The notes under the pieces: generated by a model
What the model was told of the DNA's origin: nothing
What the model saw: only the letters and a program-made list of their open reading frames with translations
Databases searched by the model: none
Part shown: positions 1-5,555 of the stretch, piece by piece
Numbering within the stretch: the stretch's first letter is position 1
Layout of the letters: each line of letters begins with the position of its first letter
Source of the DNA: Sedimentisphaerales bacterium
Lineage (GTDB): Bacteria > Planctomycetota > Phycisphaerae > Sedimentisphaerales > SM23-30
NCBI GenBank assembly: GCA_030640865.1
Contig: DAOWIP010000393.1
Location: 1-5,555 of the forward strand
Direction of reading: 5' to 3'
Length of the DNA stretch: 5,555 nucleotides
Position numbers and translations under genes: made by a program

Positions 1-93
1 ATTATTTTTGGTTGTGGCCGAAGGCCGCCCCATGCCCTCTGTGGCTGATACAAATTCATATACAATTAAATTTGCCCGGAGATTTACGTCGGT
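1..93. other. Left-edge leader, no assignable gene
   Basis: This stretch precedes the GspF-like gene. One plus-strand frame (starting at base 2) stays open from the left edge to the TAA at 110-112 and overlaps the start of the next gene, so it could be the tail of an upstream gene; its 36 residues show no motif I recognise. The other two plus frames close at 46-48 and 97-99. A small GGCC-GAA-GGCC hairpin lies near 17-27 without a following T run. A GGAG at 78-81 is the probable ribosome binding site of the gene starting at 94, with a slightly long 12-base spacing. Confidence 0.4.
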
Positions 94-1047
94 ATGGCTG
101 ATACTCGTGTAATCTTGTACCATAATTTGTATCTTATGCTTGACGCCGGCGTCCCGATATTGAAATCGCTTCGGACCGTCGGATCGGGCGTTAAGGGGAA
201 AACGGCCGAGACCTTTGCCGCGATCTCGGATATTGTTGCCGACGGAAACAGCCTTGCCGAGGCAATGGCTCGGTTTCCCAACGTGTTCGACCCTTTGGAT
301 GTGTTGGTAGTGGAAGCCGGCGAGACATCCGGCAATCTGTCCGAAATCCTCAACGACTTATCTGACTGGTATAACTTTCGTAATCGTCTAAAGCGAATAA
401 TTCTTTCCGGGCTGGCCTTGCCGGTGGTGATCATTCACATCGCGGCCTTTCTGATACCTGTTCGCTTCCTGATTATGGGCCAAATGAGTTTGCCTGCATA
501 TCTTCGGTATGCGGCGGGAACCCTGGCGCTGTTCTATGTGCCTGCGGCAATCATTTGGGCTATCGTCAATCTGACCCCCAGGACCGGTCCGTTACGTCGC
601 CTGCTTGATCGGTTGGTGATGCGAATCCCGCTTTTAAGGCGGGCAATATGCCGACTTGCCCTGAGCCGGTATTGCCGAACATTCCACATGTTGCTTAAGG
701 CCGGAGTCCCCGCTGTGCAATGCGCCCAGAGGTCAGCCGAGGTAGCGGGTAATACTCATATAGCCGACCAACTCAAGGGTGCCGCCGAGAGCGCTCGGGC
801 TGGGAATCTGTTCTCGGAAGGTTTTTCACAAAAACTGCCGCTGGATTTTCTGGACGTCTGGCGTATCGGCGAAGAAACCGGCGCCCTGGACGATGTTACT
901 CAGCGTTTGGCCCGGTCCAACAGTGAAATCGCTCAGTTGTTATTCAGCGAACTGAGCCGATGGGTACCGCGGATCGTTTATTTCCTAATCGTTTTTTACC
1001 TTGCCATTCAGGTTGTGTCTGGCTTCAAAGCTGTAATGCCGGGGTAA
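94..1047 (+). CDS. Short GspF/PilC-family type II secretion / type IV pilus inner-membrane protein
   Basis: Polytopic inner-membrane platform protein of type II secretion or type IV pilus systems. Family members sit at the base of the pseudopilus and work with the assembly ATPase (GspE/PilB). The 317-residue product has two T2SF helical domains: the first at about residues 7-103, containing LDAGVPILKSL and EAGETSGNL (74-82), the second at about 190-289, containing LLKAGVP and the matching GEETGAL (259-265). Predicted membrane segments lie near 104-128, 137-160 and 291-310, the normal family arrangement. Typical GspF/PilC proteins have about 400 residues; this one begins almost directly at the first T2SF domain and so lacks the N-terminal cytoplasmic extension. 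The ATG at 94 is preceded by GGAG (78-81), and an in-frame TAA at 67-69 rules out a longer form without a frameshift. The gene ends in tandem TAA TAA stops. GspF versus PilC cannot be decided here. Family assignment is strong; the exact system is unknown. Confidence 0.9.
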   Translation: MADTRVILYHNLYLMLDAGVPILKSLRTVGSGVKGKTAETFAAISDIVADGNSLAEAMARFPNVFDPLDVLVVEAGETSGNLSEILNDLSDWYNFRNRLKRIILSGLALPVVIIHIAAFLIPVRFLIMGQMSLPAYLRYAAGTLALFYVPAAIIWAIVNLTPRTGPLRRLLDRLVMRIPLLRRAICRLALSRYCRTFHMLLKAGVPAVQCAQRSAEVAGNTHIADQLKGAAESARAGNLFSEGFSQKLPLDFLDVWRIGEETGALDDVTQRLARSNSEIAQLLFSELSRWVPRIVYFLIVFYLAIQVVSGFKAVMPG

Positions 1048-1070
1048 TAACAATTTCGCTTAGGCACTCT

Positions 1071-1143
1071 AACAAAACCTGTAACGCGGGCGTCTCGCCC
1101 GCACTTGTTAGGGCGATTCGCCATAACGAATTATAGTTTTGTT
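1071..1143. repeat. Nested inverted-repeat cluster (REP-like or terminator region)
   Basis: Three symmetrical elements are stacked here. The outer arms are AACAAAAC (1071-1078) and its exact reverse complement GTTTTGTT (1136-1143). Inside lies a perfect GC-rich hairpin, GCGGGCG-TCT-CGCCCGC (1086-1102), and then a second hairpin (1107-1127) with arms of ten bases, one internal mismatch and a tiny loop. The strong hairpin is followed by ACTTGTTAGG rather than a T run, so it is a poor classical intrinsic terminator, although it starts only 39 bases after the stop codon. A dispersed REP-like palindromic repeat is an alternative. Only one copy lies in this window, so repetition cannot be shown. 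Confidence 0.5.
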
Positions 1144-1290
1144 AAAGCCTCTTAGTCACGAGCAGTGTTATAGGACTTTTCTGCTCGGCCGATTGATTAT
1201 TAAGTGGTAAGATAATAATATGGCAGGTTGTTGTGAACTTACTGATAATAAGTTACGATAAAAGTAATTGTAATTTGTGGCTGAAAAGTT

Positions 1291-1294
1291 AAGG
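1291..1294 (+). promoter_or_regulatory. Probable ribosome binding site supporting a TTG start
   Basis: AAGG lies 10 bases before the TTG at 1305. An in-frame TAA at 1290-1292 limits how far upstream the gene could begin, and no ATG or GTG is available between that stop and the first beta strand (KKIVIL). The next TTG, at 1311, would be 16 bases from this site, which favours 1305. Confidence 0.4.
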
Positions 1295-1304
1295 TATAAT
1301 TGCA

Positions 1305-2318
1305 TTGGCATTGAGCGGAAAAAAAATCGTTATTCTGTTTCCCTGTATTGGCCGACGTGTAAGTCTGTTACGGTTGTTCAGGCAGGCATGTCGTCGGCTT
1401 GGCCGTGAGGCGGTGATTATCGGTACCGACACTACTGAAAACTCAGCCGCCCTGCAGTGTTGCGACCGTAAATACATCGTCAGGCCGGTCCACCACCGTG
1501 GCTATGGCCGTGAAGTAACCGAGATTATACGAAAAGAAAAGGTGGACCTGTTGGTGCCGACGGTCGATCTGGACCTGCCTATATGGGCACGCAGACGCGG
1601 CAAACTGGCACAGATGGGCTGTACTGCCCTGATCTCATCACCGCGAGTAGTGCGAATATGTCAGGATAAGCGTAAGACCTTTACCTTCCTGAAAGAACAC
1701 GGATTCGAGACCCCTGATACCACAATCGCCGCACCGGCACTTAAACGAAAGCGACATCACTTCCCCTATTTTCTCAAGCCCTGGGACGGTCACGCCAGTC
1801 GCGGCAGTATGATTGTGCGTAATCTGGAGGAACTGAAATTTTACACTAAACGAATACCAAACTGCCTCGTACAGGAATTCATCGACGGACAGGAACACAC
1901 CGTTGACGTGCTGGTCGATTTTGACGGAGCGGTACGGTGTGTGGTGCCGCGGTTGCGCATCGAGACACGCGGCGGCGAGGTCAATAAGGGCAAAACAGTC
2001 AAACACGAGGGAATGATCGAGCAATCGAAAAGATTGATCGAGTCACTTGGGGCCGGGCCGGGCGTTATTACTATCCAGTGCTTTCTGACAAAATCCAAAA
2101 CAACCGACCGCGGACCGGCGGGGACGGAACAGATAATATTTATTGAGATCAATCCGCGTTTTGGCGGCGGCATACCGCTTTCGATAAAGGCCGGGGCGAA
2201 TTTTCCATTGTGGATACTGCGACTCTCGCTGGGACAGAAACCCCGTATCCGCCGGACCGGCTGGCGCGACGACCTTACAATGTTGCGATATGATGAGGCC
2301 GTTTGGTTTGAAAAGTAG
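1305..2318 (+). CDS. CarB-like ATP-grasp ligase of unknown substrate
   Basis: A 337-residue soluble, probably cytoplasmic ATP-grasp enzyme. Such enzymes activate a carboxylate as an acyl phosphate with ATP and join it to an amine or similar nucleophile. Domain order fits: an N-terminal pre-ATP-grasp Rossmann-like part (KKIVILFPCIGRR at 6-18; LLVPTVDLDL at 82-91), then QDKRKTFTFLKEHGF (120-134), the adenine/phosphate lysine in FLKPWDGHASRGS (156-168, K158), QEFIDGQEHTVDV (190-202), and the metal-binding EINPRFGGG (281-289, E281 and N283). These resemble CarB-like stand-alone ATP-grasp proteins often found near polysaccharide genes; it is too short for carbamoyl-phosphate synthase itself. All core residues I would expect are present, so it should be active. 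The start is TTG; an in-frame stop at 1290-1292 leaves no ATG. It sits 93 bases upstream of a WecA-like gene, suggesting but not proving a role in a surface glycan or peptide-like modification. Substrate cannot be read from sequence. Confidence 0.85.
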   Translation: MALSGKKIVILFPCIGRRVSLLRLFRQACRRLGREAVIIGTDTTENSAALQCCDRKYIVRPVHHRGYGREVTEIIRKEKVDLLVPTVDLDLPIWARRRGKLAQMGCTALISSPRVVRICQDKRKTFTFLKEHGFETPDTTIAAPALKRKRHHFPYFLKPWDGHASRGSMIVRNLEELKFYTKRIPNCLVQEFIDGQEHTVDVLVDFDGAVRCVVPRLRIETRGGEVNKGKTVKHEGMIEQSKRLIESLGAGPGVITIQCFLTKSKTTDRGPAGTEQIIFIEINPRFGGGIPLSIKAGANFPLWILRLSLGQKPRIRRTGWRDDLTMLRYDEAVWFEK

Positions 2319-2411
2319 TTGAAAACCAACAAGTCTTGTGTTAAACTTCAGAGATAAATTTCTATAGGCACATAATACTCTCAGGGGCCGGCGAAGTCGG
2401 CATCATATTAT
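2319..2411. other. Intergenic leader with a small hairpin before the WecA-like gene
   Basis: This 93-base gap lacks a reading frame. A GC-rich hairpin, GCCGGC-GAA-GTCGGC (2387-2401, one G.T pair), ends 10 bases before the ATG at 2412. The only purine-rich run, AGGGG at 2383-2387, is about 24 bases from the ATG and partly in the stem, so no ordinary Shine-Dalgarno is evident. No clear promoter or T-tailed terminator is visible. Confidence 0.35.
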
Positions 2412-3602
2412 ATGTTAGCAGTTATTTTCGGTGATAAATATTCACTTCACGAGGTAATAAGGTACTATTGGCCGATATTGCCGGTGGCGTTTGTAGTGGC
2501 TTTGGTCGCCACGCCCATCTGTCGTAAGCTGGCTCTTCGCTGGGGGATTGTAGATGTCCCTGACAACGATGTCAAGACTCACGCGACGCCGACGGCGTAC
2601 CTTGGCGGGTTCGGAATTCTGGCGGGGGTTCTGGCGGGATTGGCGGTCGGGTTCTGGATATTAATTAGTCGGGAATCACATATTGCTGCCGGCGTGGCAA
2701 GTCAGACGGGCGGCTATGATGCCCGCTTTCAGGACTGGCGGATACTGGCGGGAATCGGACTGGGGGCCGTCATCGCTTGTGTCGTGGGGGTACTGGACGA
2801 CATTTATGATATTAAACCGTGGCAGAAACTGCTGGGCCAAACGGTGGCGGCTGCGATACTGCTGATTGTGGGAGTCTGTCCCAACCTGGTCCATCTGTTT
2901 GGTTTCATCCATATTGATCTGCCGGAAAAGGTGAATATTATTTTCGGGGCGCCTATCGTTTTATTTTTTATCCTGGGAGCTACCAACAGCCTGAATCTAC
3001 TCGACGGACTGGACGGATTATGCGCAGGTGTTACGGCAATTATTATGGGGGCATTTTTATTGCTGGCATTGTCGCTGGCGACGTGGGATCATAGCCCGGT
3101 GGGCGACCCGGTCCGCCTGATAGTGTGCCTGGCATTGTTCGGCGGTACACTGGGATTTTTGCCTCTGAACCGCCACCCTGCACGGATATTCATGGGCGAC
3201 GCCGGCAGTATGCTGCTGGGCTTCATCGCCGGGACTGTGATGATTTTGTTCACCGAAAGGATGGGCCGCTGGTCGGTGGGGGCGATAATTATTTTCGGCC
3301 TGCCTATCCTCGATACCGCGGTGGCTCTGATCCGACGATTTATCAATAAACGGCCGCTGTTCATCTCTGATCGTGGTCATATCTACGATCAATTTATGGA
3401 TCGGGGACTGCCGCTGAAAAGGGCAGTCGGGCTTAGCTACATCCTGGCCACCGTATATGCGATAATCGGTCTGGCGGTGGCACAGATCAGGTTTCGTTAT
3501 GCCCTGGCGGCATTTGTGCTGGTGGTCGCGATTTCCGGCTATATGGCCTGGCGCAAAGGCTTTCTTCGTATGCCGCCGCTTGACGAAAAAACAAGTGATT
3601 AG
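2412..3602 (+). CDS. WecA/TagO-like undecaprenyl-phosphate sugar-1-phosphate transferase
   Basis: Integral inner-membrane enzyme of the MraY/WecA superfamily (glycosyl transferase family 4). It would move a HexNAc-1-phosphate from a UDP-sugar to undecaprenyl phosphate and so start a lipid-linked glycan on the cytoplasmic face. The 396 residues are strongly hydrophobic with roughly ten or eleven membrane segments. Family motifs appear in order: DVPDNDVKTHATPTAYLGG (48-66), GVLDDIYD (126-133) with K139 and Q143, NLLDGLDGL (195-203), HPARIFMGDAGS (255-266, D263) and a final DRGHIYDQFMDRG (320-332). The last loop is usually H-I/L-H-H in WecA-type enzymes and is H-I-Y-D here, a notable substitution. 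The Asp-Asp pair and later Asp residues used for magnesium and catalysis are intact. WecA-type is favoured over MraY because of the HPARIFMGD motif and loop style. The sugar donor is unknown. ATG 2412 has a weak leader; an in-frame TAA at 2373-2375 limits extension. It lies between the ATP-grasp and LptD-like genes, consistent with surface glycan synthesis. Confidence 0.92.
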   Translation: MLAVIFGDKYSLHEVIRYYWPILPVAFVVALVATPICRKLALRWGIVDVPDNDVKTHATPTAYLGGFGILAGVLAGLAVGFWILISRESHIAAGVASQTGGYDARFQDWRILAGIGLGAVIACVVGVLDDIYDIKPWQKLLGQTVAAAILLIVGVCPNLVHLFGFIHIDLPEKVNIIFGAPIVLFFILGATNSLNLLDGLDGLCAGVTAIIMGAFLLLALSLATWDHSPVGDPVRLIVCLALFGGTLGFLPLNRHPARIFMGDAGSMLLGFIAGTVMILFTERMGRWSVGAIIIFGLPILDTAVALIRRFINKRPLFISDRGHIYDQFMDRGLPLKRAVGLSYILATVYAIIGLAVAQIRFRYALAAFVLVVAISGYMAWRKGFLRMPPLDEKTSD

Positions 3603-3637
3603 TTGCCGATAGTTTTCACTGGCAATCAATTCGGCAA
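3603..3637. repeat. 7-bp inverted repeat immediately after the WecA-like stop codon
   Basis: TTGCCGA (3603-3609) and its exact reverse complement TCGGCAA (3631-3637) flank a 21-base AT-rich spacer. The left arm begins at the base after the TAG stop. The arms flank or overlap the candidate promoter for the next gene, so a protein-binding operator is possible; a weak terminator hairpin is another reading, though the loop is long and no T run follows directly. Confidence 0.35.
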
Positions 3638-3647
3638 AACCTATAAT
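3619..3647 (+). promoter_or_regulatory. Candidate sigma70-type promoter for the LptD-like gene
   Basis: TATAAT at 3642-3647 is a perfect -10 match. CTGGCA at 3619-3624 matches four of six -35 positions with an ideal 17-base spacer. Transcription would begin near 3654, about 40 bases before the GTG start, a plausible leader length. The match is to the general consensus; sigma specificity in this organism is unknown, and AT-rich spacers yield such matches by chance. Confidence 0.35.
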
Positions 3648-3694
3648 ATTCTCTTTGTTATGTTGCCTTAACAGATGGATTTATGGGTTGCTGA

Positions 3695-5555
3695 GTGAAC
3701 GAAAATAAAAACAATTCCAGTTTTGACAACAGAAGTACCCGTCGGGAGATTTACAGGCGGATGCTTTTTCTTGCCACTGTTTTTTCAATATTGCTGATAT
3801 TGCCCCACGACGTCCGAGCCGAGGCCAAATCAATCGTGGCAGGCTCAACTGCGGAAGCGGTCCATATCGAGATTGCCGGAGAGTTCCGCAGTACCTCACA
3901 GCCGGACGGTACTGACATTATGACCTGTACCGGTGGTATTCGTGCCTATCAGAAATTACCAGACGAAAACGCCCTTCTGGAACTGCAAGCCGAGAACGCC
4001 GTCTTTTTTTACTCACAGAAAGAATTGCTCAAGCGATCTGACAAAAAATCAGAGCCGCAGGAAAAAACATCGTCGCCGGAAAAACCGCCAACGCCGGCGT
4101 CGGCGTCGGCCGTCATCGGGCGGTCTCCTCGCGGGCAATCACAGCGAGAGTACCCCCAGGCGGTCTATCTCGAAGGTGATGTTATCCTTCAGGTTGACCG
4201 GCATAAGTACGCCAGCGATACCAGGATTACCGCAGAGCGGCTTTATTACGATTTCACCAATAATACCGCCATTGTACTGGACGGCACGTTACGGTTGCGG
4301 ATGCCGGAAAATAATATGCCGCTCTATGTTCGAGCCAAGCGGATTCGTCAACTATCTCAGGACCATTACAGGGCGGAATATGTCAAATTCAGCAACGACG
4401 AGTTTTACCAGCCTCATTTCTGGCTCGGAGTAAAAGAACTGGATATTGCCCTGATCAAGCCGCAAAAGCAAGCGGACAGTTCAACTAAGCCTGCAAGGCG
4501 TTATCGTTTTGATCTGAAAGATGTAACATTAAACCTGGAAGACCTGCCGATCTTCTGGTGGCCGAGAGGAATGGCTACTACCGGTAAAACGGAATCACCC
4601 ATCCAGTCACTACACACAAGTGTCAGTTCAGAATATGGCATCAGCCTGGAGTCCCAATTGAACCCCGCCTGGCTGTTGGGACTGCCGGAGCCGGAGGGCG
4701 TCGATTCCGTCCTTCATCTCGATGAGTTCAGCAAACGCGGACCAGGCGCCGGACTTGATATGAGCTATAAAAGCGATAACTATTTCGGCTCTCTGCGGAC
4801 ATATCTGCTTAATGATAACGGTGAGGATCGGCTCGGTCGGCTCGACAGCCGTAAGGATGTACATATCGATCACTCAACGAGGGGCCGGGCCCGCTGGCAG
4901 CATCGCCAATTCCTGCCACAGAACTGGGAAGGAACGTTCGAGATCAGCCACCTCAGCGACCGGAACTTCCTGGAAAGCTGGCACGAACGCGAATTCGATA
5001 CCGAAAAAGACCAAGAAACGCTTGTATATTTCAAACAGCAGCGGGATAACTGGGCCTTCGATTTTACCAACAAGTTTCATCTGAATGATTTCGATTATAC
5101 TCTCACCGAGTTGCCGGGTACCGGCCTGCACGGAGTTGGTCAGGACCTTTTCAATACCCTTACCTACTATCACGACAGTTATGTCTCCCGGCTGGCCCAG
5201 CGGGCCGGGGATCGCAAAGTATGTGGGTTTGGTCAATATGAGGAACCCGGTATTCTGCCCGGCGGTATCGATCAGGACGATTTTGCCTTCGCACTCAGCC
5301 GACACGAACTGAACCTGCCCCTCCATTTCGGTTCCTTGCATCTGGTCCCCACAATAATTGGGACTTTTGTGCATGACGAGTCCCGTTTTGACGATTTTCT
5401 TGTCGATGATCCCCGTTATAGTCGGCCGCGCAATCGCGACAGCTTTGTTCATGGCGCCGCCGGCCTGCGAGCCGGAACTCATTTCTATCGTGTCGATGAT
5501 AGTGTGCGATCCCGGCTGTGGAACCTGGACCGGCTTCGGCATGTTGTCTCACCGG
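3695..5555 (+). CDS. lptD: LptD-like outer-membrane LPS assembly protein, N-terminal part (runs off right edge)
   Basis: One frame opens at GTG 3695 and continues without a stop for 620 codons to the window edge. LptD with LptE inserts lipopolysaccharide into the outer leaflet; its periplasmic jellyroll receives LPS from LptA. Residues 1-22 are polar with RREIYRR just before a hydrophobic stretch (23-37), and a cleavage site after VRA (40-42) is likely. An OstA-like jellyroll spans about 45-280, with YLEGDVILQVD (158-168), ITAERLYYDF and a PHFWLG segment; it is interrupted by a Lys/Pro/Ala/Ser-rich insert (116-150). LPIFWWP (284-290) resembles the LptD plug/barrel entry motif (PxFxxP). The barrel region that follows has alternating aromatic strands, the family-like HLSDRNFLESWHEREF segment and, at the edge, LRHVVSP (614-620), matching the conserved H-x-x-x-P-like region of LptD. 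TGA lies directly before the GTG; ATG 3761 is an alternative start but would leave the signal peptide without positive charge. Cysteines occur at 78 and 510. The C-terminus and stop are missing, so completeness cannot be judged. Confidence 0.82.
   Translation, partial: MNENKNNSSFDNRSTRREIYRRMLFLATVFSILLILPHDVRAEAKSIVAGSTAEAVHIEIAGEFRSTSQPDGTDIMTCTGGIRAYQKLPDENALLELQAENAVFFYSQKELLKRSDKKSEPQEKTSSPEKPPTPASASAVIGRSPRGQSQREYPQAVYLEGDVILQVDRHKYASDTRITAERLYYDFTNNTAIVLDGTLRLRMPENNMPLYVRAKRIRQLSQDHYRAEYVKFSNDEFYQPHFWLGVKELDIALIKPQKQADSSTKPARRYRFDLKDVTLNLEDLPIFWWPRGMATTGKTESPIQSLHTSVSSEYGISLESQLNPAWLLGLPEPEGVDSVLHLDEFSKRGPGAGLDMSYKSDNYFGSLRTYLLNDNGEDRLGRLDSRKDVHIDHSTRGRARWQHRQFLPQNWEGTFEISHLSDRNFLESWHEREFDTEKDQETLVYFKQQRDNWAFDFTNKFHLNDFDYTLTELPGTGLHGVGQDLFNTLTYYHDSYVSRLAQRAGDRKVCGFGQYEEPGILPGGIDQDDFAFALSRHELNLPLHFGSLHLVPTIIGTFVHDESRFDDFLVDDPRYSRPRNRDSFVHGAAGLRAGTHFYRVDDSVRSRLWNLDRLRHVVSP

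Larger units (their letters stand above)
1048..1304. other. 257-base AT-rich intergenic region
   Basis: This gap separates the GspF-like gene from the ATP-grasp gene. Its first half (about 1071-1143) carries nested inverted repeats described separately. The second half, from about 1144, is AT-rich, lacks a credible reading frame and presumably holds the promoter and leader of the ATP-grasp gene. I found no convincing -35/-10 pair at a sensible distance; the best -10-like match, TATAAT at 1295-1300, lies only four bases before the TTG start. The gap is the longest in the window, so a transcription boundary is likely here. Confidence 0.5.

Noticed and set aside
17..27. GGCC-GAA-GGCC hairpin as a terminator
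   Set aside because: The stem is only four pairs and no T run follows, so it does not support an intrinsic terminator.
38..66. Possible promoter with TACAAT at 61-66 ahead of the GspF-like gene
   Set aside because: The hexamer 17 bases upstream, TCTGTG, matches the -35 consensus poorly, and AT-rich sequence gives such -10 matches by chance.
1305..2318. Carbamoyl-phosphate synthase large subunit or D-Ala-D-Ala ligase
   Set aside because: It has a single ATP-grasp unit of 337 residues, far shorter than CarB, and the pre-ATP-grasp and C-terminal motifs fit CarB-like stand-alone proteins better than Ddl.
1841..2332. 163-residue minus-strand frame
   Set aside because: It lies opposite the ATP-grasp C-terminal half, whose conserved EINPRFGGG and QEFIDGQEHTVDV motifs show which strand codes.
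2387..2401. Hairpin before the WecA-like gene as a riboswitch or terminator
   Set aside because: It is a single six-pair stem with a three-base loop and no T run or conserved aptamer pattern; it may slightly affect translation but supports no named element.
3057..3629. 190-residue minus-strand frame
   Set aside because: It is antisense to the WecA-like gene, rich in His, Gln and Arg as expected of a shadow of hydrophobic membrane codons, and has no motif.
3933..4433. 166-residue plus-strand frame in another register
   Set aside because: It overlaps the LptD-like frame and its Arg/Lys/Ser-rich translation is what an out-of-frame reading of this region gives; the LptD frame explains the sequence better.
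4874..5542. 222-residue minus-strand open frame
   Set aside because: It is antisense to the LptD-like frame, which has family motifs throughout; its translation shows no domain or signal I recognise and it lacks a separate context.

Overview
The window carries four codirectional plus-strand genes with short gaps. The set suggests a Gram-negative (diderm) bacterium of moderate GC content: an LptD-type outer-membrane lipopolysaccharide assembly protein, an undecaprenyl-phosphate sugar-1-phosphate transferase of the WecA/MraY superfamily, and a short type II secretion/type IV pilus inner-membrane protein (GspF/PilC family). The mixture, the TTG and GTG starts and the style of the LptD and WecA-like proteins remind me of Planctomycetota (Phycisphaerae-like lineages). 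That placement is an inference from protein character, not a demonstrated assignment.

Layout. Positions 1-93 hold no assignable gene. Positions 94-1047 encode a 317-residue GspF/PilC-like protein with two T2SF helical domains and three predicted membrane segments; it lacks the usual N-terminal extension. A 257-base AT-rich gap follows and contains a cluster of nested inverted repeats. Positions 1305-2318 encode a CarB-like ATP-grasp ligase of unknown substrate that begins at TTG. After 93 bases comes a WecA/TagO-like glycosyl-1-phosphate transferase (2412-3602) with a changed HIHH motif (HIYD). After another 92 bases, which contain a 7-bp inverted repeat and a plausible promoter, a long frame opens at GTG 3695 and runs uninterrupted off the right edge (620 complete codons). 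I read it as the N-terminal part of LptD: signal peptide, OstA-like jellyroll and most of a beta-barrel. Its stop codon lies outside the window.

How they may work together. The last three genes fit a cell-surface glycan theme: the ATP-grasp enzyme could form an amide or peptide-like bond on a precursor, the WecA-like enzyme would start a lipid-linked glycan at the inner membrane, and LptD would insert finished lipopolysaccharide into the outer leaflet. The gaps of about 90 to 260 bases mean a single operon is possible but not shown. The GspF-like gene more likely belongs with secretion or pilus genes to the left.

I see no rRNA, tRNA, CRISPR array, insertion sequence or transposase, and no convincing wholly new system. 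The points most worth following are the altered HIHH motif, the orphan ATP-grasp ligase next to a WecA-like enzyme, and the inverted-repeat cluster.
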